Shown here piece by piece: positions 1-9,580 of a stretch of 64,000 nucleotides of DNA (positions are counted from its first letter, which is position 1; each line of letters starts with the position of its first letter). A model generated the notes under the pieces. The model was not told the DNA's origin and did no database searches. It was given only the letters and a program-made list of their open reading frames with translations. The stretch is taken from the NCBI GenBank assembly GCA_951799405.1, contig OX637336.1, positions 20,813,479-20,877,478 on the forward strand. Reading direction: 5' to 3'. Source of the stretch: Agapetus fuscipes. Taxonomy: Eukaryota; Arthropoda; Insecta; Trichoptera; Glossosomatidae. The position numbers and the translations under genes were made by a program.

Positions 1-254
1 CGCTTCGTCACCAAATTAAAATATCTAAGTTTTATGGTTTGTCGTCAAAGGAGAGCGATAAAATTCTGCAAATTGGGGCAATATTCGCTAACAAGGTCTT
101 CTCCATGGACCCTGATTATATCATCAGCTGGGCGTGGTGTGACGCTTGCTCTCCGGATTTCTGGACCTTTTCGGCGGTCAGGGTGGGCGAGCAATTCTGT
201 GCCTAAGTATAAACCTTACGTTCTAACTAGACTATCGCGTATTAATACAAATGG
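1..254. other. unassigned sequence
   Basis: No repeat family of this window and no convincing coding region is visible. The longest reading frames are short and have no recognisable motif. Confidence 0.5.
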
Positions 255-1019
255 GCAGGTTAGAACGGCACAGTGACATAACGACACATGATAGAACGAC
301 ACATGACATGTCATAACGGCACATGAGAGAACAACACATGGTAAAATGACACATGACAGAACTACACACGCCAGAGACAGAACGACACTTGACAGAACAA
401 GACATGACAAAGTAACACATGGCAGAGCGACACATGACAGAACAACACATGACATAACGACACATGACAAAACAGTACATGACATAACGATACATGATAG
501 AACGACACATTGCATAACGACACATGACAGAACATCACAATGACAATAGATCATATGACAAAACATAACTATGACAAAACATCACTATAAGCAAACAACA
601 CAGAAATAACATCACTTTGACAAAACATCACATACCTAAAACAGAACATGTGATTTTAAAGAATGAAAAAAAAAACGGATTTTACTGACCGTGCAAAAGA
701 GAAGACGATTTTCTCTACGTTTCGTCGGAGTCATATCCGACGTCCTCAGGAGACGTGTGTCCTCTACAAGGAGGAACCACGTCTTGTAGAGGACACACGT
801 CTCCTGAGAACGTCGGATATGACTCCGACGAAACGTAGAGAAAATCGTTCTTCTCTTTTGCCGGTCAGTAAAATCCGTTTTTTTTTTCAATCTTTAAAAT
901 GTCTAACGACCGTAATCATAATTTAAAATCTTTAAGAACATGTGATGTTTTTTCATGTGTCTTATTGTCATGTATTGTTATGTCATGTGTTGTTTTGTCA
1001 CTGTGTCGTTCTAAAATGG
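255..1019. mobile_element. Foldback-like element FB1, both arms present
   Basis: The left end (TAGAACGGCACAGTGACA, from 261) and the reverse complement of the right end (to 1013) match at 17 of 18 positions. The arms are built from degenerate tandem 15-16-mers: an outer ACGACACATGACAG type (about 268-540) and an inner ACATCACAATGACAAA type (about 540-645). The right arm (905-1013) is the same material inverted and shorter. A 248-bp palindrome sits between the arms. This resembles the architecture of foldback transposons, whose long terminal inverted repeats consist of short tandem repeats. No coding capacity and no clear TSD are seen. Exact outer limits are uncertain by a few bases. Confidence 0.6.
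653..900. repeat. long palindrome at the centre of FB1
   Basis: The arms at 653-770 and 783-900 are about 118 bp each, nearly identical as reverse complements, with a 12-bp spacer. Each arm carries a motif reminiscent of a hammerhead ribozyme: CTGAGGA (left arm, minus strand) or CTGAGAA (804-810), then the stem GTCGGA/TCCGAC, then GAAACGTAG. The spacing is one base off the consensus core, so ribozyme activity is not claimed. Confidence 0.75.
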
Positions 1020-1451
1020 AACCAATACAAATGTATAGACAATAAATTTTCCCTAGAAGCGCTATTTTATTTAAGTGTTTTTTCGTAAACGCTATAACTA
1101 AGTTTCTAAGTTTGGTTTTTAAAGTTTGGGGTCCGTATCTCTGTGTGGTCCAGAAACAGTCAAAGGTGCCGGCCGCCATACACAGAGTGCCAGCTCTCAG
1201 CAGCCAAGAAAGCAATAACCGACAGATTCGCCAGAAAAAGAAGCGTAAAAACATACATTTCATCGTGTGGTTTCAGATAATTAAATGTGACTGTGGCTGT
1301 GATGGTTTTCCTCTAGGGTTGTACTGGGTGGCTAGTGAAAAAGAGTATTAATTGAAAGGATGAATGACAGAGGAAAGCGTGGAAAGAGAAGACAGAGAAA
1401 AGAATGGAAAAACCAAAGAGGTGGCATTGCGAAATAATAGAACTGCAGAGT
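1020..1451. other. unassigned sequence
   Basis: Nothing is recognised. Short reading frames on both strands carry no family motif. Confidence 0.5.
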
Positions 1452-1576
1452 ACGCAACGCAACTAAGCTACACATATAGTGTAACTTCTTGCCGCGTTAT
1501 CCCAAAAAGGGTCGCATGTGGTGAGTTTTTACAGGTAAGGGGGCCGGCCTTACGCCAACTACTTCAGTTGAAGTGG
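1452..1576 (-). mobile_element. SINE-B, 3' fragment
   Basis: Reading on the minus strand, this matches the 3' part of SINE-B (reference copy at 17167-17487), from the CTTCAACTGAAGTGG region to the GTTGCGTT end. The tRNA-like head is missing. Confidence 0.85.
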
Positions 1577-1839
1577 AAATAATTGAAGAGTATGTATGTA
1601 CGAGGAAAGTGGTGAATATGCTTAAACCCTCCTCATACCCGTCCTGGATGTATGTGTCAGAATGATCCACCGCACATGGACGCTCATGCAAAGCTATTTA
1701 GTTTCTCATGTTGTAAAATGCCTTCCCGTGAAGTAAAATCAACGGCAAGACAAGACAAAAACCTCTAGGTCAGAGCCGTGTGGCACTGGCAAAAAAATAA
1801 TGTTTTTCGGGTATTGTAATTTTTACTCTCCTGTAATTG

Positions 1840-2222
1840 TCACTGTAACTCTGTTACCGCTCCGCCAGGGATGGCCAGAGCCTCTGCAGAGCTACCTCCA
1901 TTTCTTCATATCCTGACATACCTCATTCAATTCATTCATATCCATCACCTTTTTCATACATTTTCTTCTTTGACACTCACTTTGTATATCTCATTCTTTC
2001 ACAATCTCTTCAATCAGATCACTCCATACTTTTCTCGATCATCCCTTGACCCTGACCTCTTTTTCCTCTCGCACTTCCTCTGCACATGTACTTTTTTCAG
2101 TCTATCATTCATTCTTTCCACATGCCCAAACCATCTCATCACATTCTTTTGTACCTTAACTTTCACATCCTCTTTCAACTTACATTCTTTCTTCACCCAT
2201 TCACTCTCCAATCCAAATATAT
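1840..2222 (-). mobile_element. LINE-D (RTE-like) 3' end
   Basis: The minus strand matches the C-terminal region of an RTE-like reverse transcriptase. The better copy at 23338-23692 reads KNVMRWFGHVERMNDDRL followed by a GRPRKVW motif. The 3' end carries the family signature GCAGAGGCTCTGGCCA and a GTTACA-type hexamer tail. The coding frame is broken. The copy joins the next LINE-D fragment head-to-head. Confidence 0.8.
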
Positions 2223-2225
2223 ATA

Positions 2226-2376
2226 GTAAAGTGAGTGTAAAAGAAGAAAATGCATGAAAAAGGTGATGGATATGAATAAATTGAAAGATGTATATAAGGA
2301 TAGGAAAAAATGGAGGCAGCTCTGCAGAGGTTTTGAACACCTCTAGCGGAATGGAGACAAAGTTACAGTTACAGAG
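2226..2376 (+). mobile_element. LINE-D 3' end, inverted partner
   Basis: This covers the last ~45 codons and 3' tail of LINE-D in the plus direction (frame around CMKKVMDMNKLKDVYKDRKK), ending in ACAGTTACAG. With 1840-2222 it forms an inverted repeat whose two 3' ends point outward. Confidence 0.8.
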
Positions 2377-2737
2377 TTGCCACCCAGTTTTTGAACTTCC
2401 TAATGGAAAACAAATTATAGCAGCTTGTCAGTAACGCGCTGGTTATAATGGGTCGGCTTGCAGGGCCGAGGGAGTCCACGCAAACATGTCAATCCTCGAG
2501 TATTGGAAGCGATTTCCCATGGGAACATCTGGAGAGGAATTCGAATTCTAGCGTTCAAATAAACAAGAGGTGAGAGCTGCCAGCAGAGGCGTGGCAACAC
2601 TTGAAACAACGTTTAAAAAAAGACGACGAGACATTTATTTTTATTTGTTGTCTATTTATCCTTTGACCTAAAGGTTGGTATGACTGGTATGAGGTGTTTG
2701 TTTGTTTTATATACCTAAATGTAATTAATTGTTTGTA
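2377..2737. other. unassigned sequence with a Rep-A scrap
   Basis: It is mostly unrecognised. A weak match to the Rep-A start (CTAAAGGTTGGTATGA) lies near 2660-2695. Confidence 0.45.
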
Positions 2738-2984
2738 TTCCTTGACTTATAGGTTGGCATGAGGCTGACCACCCATGCTGTAAAAATGGTTCACTTTGCA
2801 AATGTCACCTCTGTTTCAGGGAAGGACGACAAGAGTTGCAGGCTGTATGTCCATTTGACATTTAGTTTTTATGTTGTAGGTTCACATGCAACATATGCAA
2901 GCGCGAACTTGTAGATACGTGTCTGCTTGTGAGAATGCATATAATGTGAATCTCCAATGTAACATATCTTTATTAGATTAGATT
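2738..2984 (+). repeat. Rep-A1 copy
   Basis: It starts TTCCTTGACTTATAGGTTGG, continues with the conserved GGCTGACCACCCATGCTG block and ends in a TTAGATTAGATTA tail. It abuts an inverted Rep-A copy tail-to-tail. Confidence 0.88.
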
Positions 2985-2985
2985 A

Positions 2986-3182
2986 AGTTCCAAAGAAATA
3001 TTTTATACTTATTTAAGATTCATATTAAATGCATTCCCAGCAGACACCTATAAATTCATGCTTACACATACCGCATGTGGACTTACAACCCAAACTCAAA
3101 TTAACATTAACCGCCGGAAACACGGGTGACATTGACAAAGTGAACCATTTTTTACAGTGTGAGTGATCAGCCTCATACCAAA
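2986..3182 (-). repeat. Rep-A copy, diverged
   Basis: The minus strand carries GTTCACTTTGTCAATGTCA and a GGAATGCATTTAATATGAAT block. The 5' start is degraded. Confidence 0.75.
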
Positions 3183-3231
3183 ACTTGTAGTCGATTTACC
3201 CCGAGTAACGGAAATTAGCCCCAATGCATCT

Positions 3232-3492
3232 TCTAATCTAATCTAAATCTAATCTAAGTTGCAAAGATATGTTACATTGGAGATTCACATTACATGCATT
3301 CTCACAACCAGACACGTACAAGTTCGCGCTTGCACATGCCTCATGTGAACCTACAACATAAAAACCAAATCTCAAATGGACATACACCCTGCAACTCTTG
3401 CCGTCCTTCCCTGAGACAGGGGTGACATTGGCAAAGTGAACCATTTTTACAGCATGGGTGGTCAGCCGCATACCAACCTATAAGTCAAGGAA
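3232..3492 (-). repeat. Rep-A1 copy, full length
   Basis: Complete from the TTCCTTGACTTATAGG start (minus strand, at 3492) to a TTAGATT-type tail at 3232. Beyond the start, at 3493-3600, the sequence continues like the LINE-D2 3' UTR (ACACGACAAATTACATTTTA on the plus strand). Confidence 0.9.
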
Positions 3493-3876
3493 CACACACA
3501 CACGACAAATTACATTTTATACATCACTAAATAATAATATCCAAATACAAAATATCCATTTACAAATAAAAACAAATTCCAATTTAATAATCTTAATTTC
3601 TTAATTTATTTATTTTATGTGATACGTCGGTGTTTTGCTCTTTCTGTTGTCTTGGTTGCAAGGTGCCGCCGCCATTTAACATAAACACTGTTGTGCAAAC
3701 ACTCCCACGCCGCTCGCGTTGAGGAATCGTCTGTCTGTTGATCTGCTCCTGAGGATGCCAGCGTCTGTAAATACGGGCAACTTGTTTGTATCTGCTTACA
3801 GAAAACACTCGATGCGTGCTATGAAAATAAGGAAACCCGAGACGATATTTCCAATCCAAAATAAGGTTAGTTTATC
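3493..3876. other. LINE-D2 3' UTR-like stretch, then unassigned
   Basis: 3493-3600 is A+T-rich and matches the spacer that separates LINE-D2 coding ends from Rep-A1 elsewhere. 3600-3876 is unrecognised and more GC-balanced. Confidence 0.5.
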
Positions 3877-4160
3877 TGAGTCGTATAACTGCAAACGCCT
3901 TCATCTCCAAATTTTATGATTTTTGAGATAATTATTGAATTTGATTCTGCGTAGTGTAACAAATCATTTGCTGTGTGCAATGTGATGAAAACCTCATTAA
4001 TCCTTCGTAATTTTAATTGAAAAAGTATGATTTCGTGCAAACGCCGTCATCTCCAACTGGTTCCAAATTGCGTTCAAAACATTTTTTATTTTTTTCATAG
4101 TTTATTTTTCTCAAAATCATCGCGTAAGGAGTTGACGGCGTTTGCATTTATACGACTCAT
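3877..4160. mobile_element. MITE-P copy 1
   Basis: The terminal inverted repeats are about 33 bp: GAGTCGTATAACTGCAAACG at the left and its near reverse complement ending at 4160. A third copy of the CAAACGCCGTCATCTCC motif lies inside. It is non-coding. A second copy lies at 23800-24067. Confidence 0.8.
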
Positions 4161-4172
4161 ATATATCTCGTA

Positions 4173-4503
4173 TTCCTTGACTTATAGGGGGGTATGAGGC
4201 TGACCACCCATACTGTAAAAAATGGTTCACTTTGCCAATGTCACCCCTGTTTCAGGGAATGTCGGCAAGAGTTGCAGGGCTTATGTTCATTTGAGGTTTG
4301 GATTTTATTTGTAAGTACACAATCAGCATTTGTAAGCGCGAACTACACGTGTTTGTTTGTGGGCATACATCTGAGAGCTTTGAATGAATATATCCTTGCA
4401 ACTTAGATTATAGATTATAGATAGATCTACACGTGTTGGTTTGTGGGCATACATCTGACAGCTTTAAATGAATATATCCTTTCAACTAAGATTATAGATC
4501 TGA
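4173..4503 (+). repeat. Rep-A3 copy with duplicated 3' section
   Basis: A full Rep-A3 runs to about 4425 and is followed by a second copy of its last ~75 bp (from CTACACGTGTTGGTTTGTGG to the TATAGAT tail). Confidence 0.85.
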
Positions 4504-4540
4504 TATTTGGTCCTACCTGTTTATATGTTACATAAGAAAA

Positions 4541-4638
4541 AACGCAAATAAGCTACCCATATAGTGTAACTTCTTGCCGCGCGAACCCAGGCTTTCGGCA
4601 TGGAATGAGGGCATTCTAACAACTGAGCCATCGATCAG
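4541..4638 (-). mobile_element. SINE-B with large internal deletion
   Basis: The 3' end (TGCCGCG to GTTGCG-like, minus strand) is joined directly to a degraded tRNA-like head. The whole middle of the element is absent. Confidence 0.75.
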
Positions 4639-4654
4639 ACAAAATTTTCAAAGC

Positions 4655-4800
4655 AATTGTTTTCTTTACAAGTTGGTTTATTTTGTCGAGCGCTTTCTGT
4701 GTTAACACACCATTATCAAGAGAACAGCGAACTAATCTAAAATAACGAAGTTGGTTCCGGTGAATCTTTTAGGGAGCGGGGCTATAGTGGGGTAAGGAAA
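4655..4800 (-). other. Penelope-like terminal fragment (tentative)
   Basis: On the minus strand GATAATGGTGTGTTAACAC is followed by AGAAAGCGCTCG and AAATAAACCAACTTGTAAAG. The same series recurs at 13988-14090. The short stem followed by a GAAA-like segment is compatible with a decayed hammerhead of the kind carried by Penelope-like elements, but the CUGANGA box is not intact. Confidence 0.35.
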
Positions 4801-4814
4801 GGGGTAAATATTTA

Positions 4815-5425
4815 ATTCTTCTTAATCTTGTTCCTCATTACTGATGGTTGTGAACAGTTGTGAACCTCATGGAAGCAACCACTCTTCTCCAGTTCTCTCT
4901 TGACTGCGCTGCCCACAGCGCTTCAACTATCAAGATACCTGCTTCTGTCTTCACTTGATCGGTCCATCGTGTAGGGGATCTTCCTCTTCCTCTCTTCCCC
5001 TCCAAGCCACCGATCACAACCGGTCATTCCAGGTTATCCTCATTGGCACGGACAACGTGTCCGTAGAACTGAAGAATACGGCGTGTATATACTGGCCAGA
5101 GCCAAGCCATCCAAACGTAGCTCCCGACGAATGGACTCGTTGGTACGTCTAGCCGTCCATGGGATTCAGAGCATGCGCCTCCAGCACCACATTTTGAAAG
5201 CATCAATTTTTCTCCTTTCTGCTGCTTTTGTAATCCATGTCTCAGCAACGTAGAGAAAAATAGAGTGGACCAGACTCCTGACAAGCTTAATCTTGGTGCT
5301 GTTACTCACACACCGGTCTATCCAAATGTTTTCCATCTTAGACATGGCACTTTTGGCAATGGCGATACGACGTCCGACCTCTCCTTCGCAAGTTCCTTCA
5401 TTGCTAATTTGAAATCCAAGGAACT
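4815..5425 (-). mobile_element. LINE-F (RTE-like) reverse transcriptase C-terminal remnant
   Basis: The minus strand encodes a thumb and C-terminal region seen as IFLYVAETWITKA, then a WCWRRMLRIPW-like segment, then YTRRILQFYGHVVRANEDNL, then EGKRGRGRSP. At least one frameshift separates these blocks. The copy is 5'-truncated and would have had no function here. Rep-A1 lies directly upstream at 5431. Confidence 0.82.
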
Positions 5426-5430
5426 GGAAC

Positions 5431-5687
5431 TAATCTATTCTAATCTAAGTTGCAAAATAAATGTAACATTGAAGATTCAAATTATATGCACTTTCACAAA
5501 CAGACATGCACAAGTTCGCGCTTAAACATGCCGCCTGTGGTCCTACAATATAAAAACCCAAATCTCACATGGGCATACACTCTGCAACTCTTGCCGACCT
5601 TCCCTGAAACAGAGGTGACATTGGCAAAGAGAACCATTTTCTACAGCATGGATGGTCAGCCGCATACCAACCTATAAGTCAAGAAAC
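5431..5687 (-). repeat. Rep-A1 copy
   Basis: Full-length minus-strand copy. It sits 92 bp from the stop codon of the LINE-D2 remnant at 5688-5882, in the same order and orientation as at 8785-9181 and 57860-58450. Confidence 0.9.
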
Positions 5688-5882
5688 ATACACAAAAAAT
5701 TATATTTTTAAAATCAACAAATTATAATATGTATGGAAATCAAAAAGTAACAGAAAACAAATTCTAATTTTAAAAAACTCTAGCCGCCAACATCACAGAT
5801 CAACCGCCATTTCTTTCTGTCCTTACACACTTCTTTCATTTCTTCCAGAGTCATAACCTTCTTCATACAGGCTCTCCTTTTA
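5688..5882 (-). mobile_element. LINE-D2 3' end
   Basis: On the minus strand, codons reading MKKVMTLEEMKE-like and then RKKWRLICDVGG end at a TAG at 5780-5782. About 90 bp of 3' UTR follow, leading into Rep-A1. It is truncated upstream at about 5882. Confidence 0.8.
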
Positions 5883-6235
5883 TATAACTCGTTTATGTAG
5901 GTATATTGTACAACTCCTCACAGATTCCACATTAGTCACTAACATGCATATAATATATGTGTCTGTGTTTTATGCCCCCAGGTGGTCAATGTTAGGAATC
6001 CATTGATAATGGTCCACAGTCATTTATCCGTCTTGTGATCTTTATTGATCTCTACCACAAGTATAAAACATAAGGTTTTAAACTCATCATAGCATAAAAA
6101 ATATACAGAAACTTAGACAGAGACTCTAGTGAGCATTTTAGTTTCCTAGTCATTTTCTAGATGAGCTTAGACTTGAAGATGAGTATGCTTTGGGTATAGT
6201 GGTACACAGATTATAATGAACGTAGGTCGTGTATG
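5883..6235. other. unassigned sequence
   Basis: No repeat of this window and no coding motif is visible. Confidence 0.5.
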
Positions 6236-6470
6236 TTCCTTGACTTATAGGTTGGTATGCGGCTGACCACCCATGCTGTAAAAATGTCTCAGGAAAGGAC
6301 GGCAAGAGTTGCAGGGTGTATGTCCATTTGAGATTTGTTTTTTATGTTGTAGGTTCACATGCGGCATGTGCAAGCGCGAACTTGTACGTGTCTGGTTGTG
6401 AAAATGCATGTAAAGTGAATCTCCAATGTAACAAATCTTTGCAACTTAGATTCAATTATTAGATTAGGTT
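6236..6470 (+). repeat. Rep-A1 copy, internally deleted
   Basis: The canonical start and tail are present. About 35 bp covering the TTCACTTTGCCAATGTCACC block are missing. Confidence 0.85.
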
Positions 6471-6548
6471 AAATTTCTCGTTGAATTTTCAAAAGTGGCG
6501 TTCTGCAAGATGACAGCGGTATAATATATAATCTAACTAGCAAATATC

Positions 6549-6830
6549 GTAATAATAATATTAGATGATTTATTTGATGAGCGCTGTTTTTTTGTTAATC
6601 ACACCTCAACTCCCTCTACGAACTTGGTCGTCACTGTAGAAAGTGCCAATTCTCAAGCAAGACCCTGGATGGACCTTTGGTGACCGGTCTTTAGTAAATG
6701 TTCATATGAATTTTTCAACCCAGCAAAGATTTGAAAATATAAATGATATACTTTTTGTGCTCCGCTGCGAATCCAACCCACGACCACGACGTCTGGGTGG
6801 GCCTTTGGTGACCGGTCTTTGTTAAAGGTA
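6549..6830 (-). mobile_element. SINE-C1, head-truncated
   Basis: The minus strand shows the ATT-rich tail (6549-6565), the GAGGTGTGATTAACA-type 3' body, GGCACTTTCTACAG and the GACCGGTCACCAAAGG motif. The tRNA-like head is scrambled: a box-B-like GGTTGGATTCGC is followed by a repeated GACCGGTCACC segment. Confidence 0.75.
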
Positions 6831-6847
6831 GATGATGGTAAAGCCGA

Positions 6848-6915
6848 CATTCTTTGAAGCAGGGGTGACATAGATAAAGTGAACCATTTTTTACAATATA
6901 GGAAGTCAGCCTCAG
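6848..6915 (-). repeat. Rep-A fragment
   Basis: Minus-strand GTTCACTTTATCTATGTCAC and neighbouring bases from the 5' third only. Confidence 0.65.
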
Positions 6916-7204
6916 GTGACGGTAGTTCCGATTTTCCCCATGTTCAGTAATATTCTTGCAGCACTGTACAGGTGAGACCGCGTTTCAGGGCACGGTTGGG
7001 TCTTAGACGTGTTACTTGTTTTCAGGCCCTGATTAAGACCACTAGGGGCCCTGGTGCGGGGAAAGTCATTGAGGCCCCCAACTCCCTTCTCCCTTTCTCC
7101 TTCATCCTCGCCTACCATAAAAAACATATACTTATTGCTACCTAACACTAATCTGAGAACTGAATACTGAATCCGGTCCACCTTTGATTTTCTTGGCAGT
7201 ACCT

Positions 7205-7515
7205 ACATCATATATTTTTTTATGTTTGGATGGCTTGACTCTGGCCAATATAATATTCACACACCATATTCTTCAGTTCTTTGAACACGTTATCCGTGGT
7301 AATGAGAATAGCCTGGAACCACTGATTCTGATCGGTGGCTTGGAGGAGAAGAGAGGAAGAGGAAGATCCCGCACACGATGAACCGATCAAGTAAAGTCAG
7401 CAGTAGGACCTCGGTGGTTGGAGCGCTGCGGGCAGCGCAGTCAAGAGAAAACTGGATAAGAGTGGTTGCTTCCACATGGGTAACAACCCTCAGCAATGAG
7501 TAACCAGATTGAGAA
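7205..7515 (+). mobile_element. LINE-F fragment inside hAT-J
   Basis: The plus strand encodes HHILQFFEHVIRGNENSL, then GGLEEKRGRGRSRTR, then a stop, a DQVKSAV segment and the 3' end. Internal stops and frameshifts make it a pseudogene. Confidence 0.8.
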
Positions 7516-7528
7516 TCTTATTTGCTTT

Positions 7529-7776
7529 AATCTAATCTAAGTTGCAAATATATGATAAATTGGGGATTCACATTATATGCATTCTCACAAGCAGACAAGT
7601 ACAAGTTCGTTCTTGCACCTGCCGCATGTGAACCTACAACATAAAAACCCAAATCTCAAATGGGCATACACCCTGCAACTCTTGCCGTCCTTCCCTGAAA
7701 CAGGGGTGACATTGACAATGTAAACATTTTTTTACAGCTTATTTATTTAGCCGTATACCAACCTATAAGGAAGGAA
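7529..7776 (-). repeat. Rep-A1 copy
   Basis: Near full length. The 5' region is altered by a small TTATTTATTTA insertion, and the start reads CCTTATAGGTTGG. Confidence 0.87.
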
Positions 7777-8021
7777 GAATAAGAGACGTATATTTTTTTA
7801 AACGCCTTGGGGCCCCCTAGGGCGCGGGGGCCCTGGCTCGGCCGCACCGCTTGTGCCGCCCTTAATCCAGGCCTGTTTGTTGTATTAGTCCTCGATAGCC
7901 TTATAATGGAGTGTATAATGGTTATTGGTTCAGGTCTGTGAAGTCTGGCGGACATTTTATTGTGCGCCTTGTACAAATAGAAACAGCGCACCTGCTCAAC
8001 AAGTAACAACGTTCCAAGCGA

Positions 8022-8140
8022 CTGTTCTTCTTCTTCTTCTTATACAGCCATCTCCATCCATTTCTGGACATAGGCCTCCCCCATATCTCTCCATTCATCT
8101 CTGCCTTGTGCTTTTTGAATCCAGTCTCCAGCAAGCCTTA
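8022..8140 (-). mobile_element. 3' end of another RTE-like LINE
   Basis: The minus strand, in pieces, reads as the GLCPEMDGDGCI-type ending followed by a GAA-rich tail (the TTCTTC run at 8026-8040). No other copy is in this window, so the family assignment rests on recognising this ending. Confidence 0.5.
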
Positions 8141-8186
8141 CTTCGCTTTATATCGGGAACTATATAATAACAGGAAACATAACATT

Positions 8187-8475
8187 GGACCGGTCCTTAG
8201 TCCCGTGGCAACATTTCGGACTCGTAAAATGGAAGGTTGTGGATTCGGATCCTGGCGGAGCACAAAAATATCCCATTTATATTTCCAAATGTGCTCTTCG
8301 CTGGGTTGAAAAATTCATAAACCTTTACCAAAGACCGGTCACTGACAGGTCCATCCAATCTTACAACAACTGGGTCTTGCTTGAGAATTGGCGCTTGCTA
8401 CAGCGACGACCAAGCTCGCAGAGGGCTCTTGAGGTGTGATACACACAAAAACAGCGCTTACCAAATAAATAATTT
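8187..8475 (+). mobile_element. SINE-C1, full tRNA-like version
   Basis: It starts GACCGGTCC, followed by a box-A-like TAGTCCCGTGG and a box-B-like GGATTCGGATCC. The shared body runs to GAATTGGCGCTT, then the C1 3' body (GAGGTGTGATACACACA) and an AT-rich end. There is no 5S module. Confidence 0.85.
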
Positions 8476-8594
8476 ATTTTATTTGTTTTCCGTCAGATGT
8501 ATCTCTGTCGGCTCTCCCAGTCCCCATCAGCGTCTGCGGTAATCCCATTTCCCGCCATCCACACAATCGGCTCGTAAATTACAGACCAAGTGGC

Positions 8595-8675
8595 ACCGCA
8601 AGGGGGAGGTGGGGTGATGTGGGGGGAGGTGGGAAGGTTTTTGGGGTGAAGGGAGGCGCAGGGGGAGGGGGGGAG
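8595..8675. other. G-rich tract
   Basis: Runs of three to seven G separated by short A/T spacers on the plus strand could form quadruplexes. The flanks are unassigned. Confidence 0.5.
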
Positions 8676-8784
8676 ACAAAGGACGCGGCCAGTGATTCAC
8701 TCCACTAAATAAATACACTCAAATATAATAGCTGCTAATTGGTGCAACGAAAAGAAGCACAACATAATATCGATACCTTAAAGG

Positions 8785-8947
8785 TAGTATGTAAGAAGTA
8801 TGTAAGAACAGAAAGAAATGGCGGTTGATCTGTAATATTGGCGGCTAGGGATTATTAAAGTGAAATTTGTTTTATGTTTTAGTTTTTGATGTCCATATAT
8901 TATATATTATTATTTCTTGACTTAAAAAATGTAATTTGTCGTGTATG
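8785..8947 (+). mobile_element. LINE-D2 3' end
   Basis: It carries the last codons (NRKKWRLICNIGG-like, stop at 8846-8848) and a ~99-bp UTR that leads directly into Rep-A1 at 8948. Confidence 0.78.
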
Positions 8948-9181
8948 TTCCTTGACTTATAGGTTGGTATGCGGCTGACCACCCATGCTGTAAAAATGGT
9001 TCACTTTGCCAATGTCACCCCTGTTTCAGGGAAGGACGACAAGAGTTGCAGGGTTTTTTATGTTGTAGGTTCACATGCGGCATGTGCAAGCGCGAACTTG
9101 TACGTGCCTGCTTGTGAAAATGCATGTAATGTGAATCTCTACTGTAACATATCTTTGCACTTAGATTAAATTAGATTAGAA
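8948..9181 (+). repeat. Rep-A1 copy downstream of LINE-D2
   Basis: The canonical start is at the end of the LINE-D2 UTR. A short deletion lies in the middle, and the tail is TTAGATTAGA-like. Confidence 0.88.
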
Positions 9182-9340
9182 AGGTAAAACTGAATAAGTG
9201 ACGTAGTAAGCTAACATGGGTTTCTTAGACAAATTTTTTTTCTAGACTTTTTCCTATTTTGTAAGAGAGAAAACATAAAAAAATGTTTAAATCTTGTAGT
9301 TTAGAAGTTCTTCATTATGTTTTATTTTCGCAAGACATAC

Positions 9341-9483
9341 ATTTGTAATCTACGTTGGAACATTAAAGATTCACGCTATATGCATTTTCCCAAGCAGATA
9401 CGTATAAGTTCGCACTTAAACATGCCGCATGTGGACCACAATATAAAACCCCAATCTGAAATGAACATAAGCCCTGCAACTCA
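9341..9483 (-). repeat. Rep-A, truncated, half of an inverted pair
   Basis: The 3' half on the minus strand is joined to the plus copy at 9486 through its broken 5' end. Confidence 0.78.
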
Positions 9484-9485
9484 CT

Positions 9486-9580
9486 GCGCGAAATTATGCG
9501 TGTCTGCTTGTGGAAATGCGTTTAATATGAATCTCAAATTATACATATCTTTGCAGCTTAGATTTAGATTTAGATTAGAT
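9486..9580 (+). repeat. Rep-A2 3' half, inverted partner
   Basis: GCGCGAAATTATGCGTGTCT runs to a TTTAGATTAGAT tail. The break point lies in the middle of the element. Confidence 0.78.

Larger units (their letters stand above)
7023..7875 (-). mobile_element. hAT-J non-autonomous element
   Basis: The termini are CAGGCCCTGATTAAG (7023) and CTTAATCCAGGCCTG (to 7875). The two ends have different subterminal GGGGCCC-rich blocks that match, in reverse, those of the 41891-42718 copy. The flanks CTTGTTTT and TTTGTTGT agree at 6 of 8 positions, consistent with an aged 8-bp hAT TSD. No transposase is present. A LINE-F fragment and a Rep-A1 copy lie inside. Confidence 0.72.

Noticed and set aside
216..566. 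116- and 97-codon frames on the minus strand
   Set aside because: Same 15-mer effect in the left arm of FB1.
636..926. Two similar peptides on opposite strands starting MKKKTDFTDR
   Set aside because: They mirror each other because the DNA is a palindrome. No known domain.
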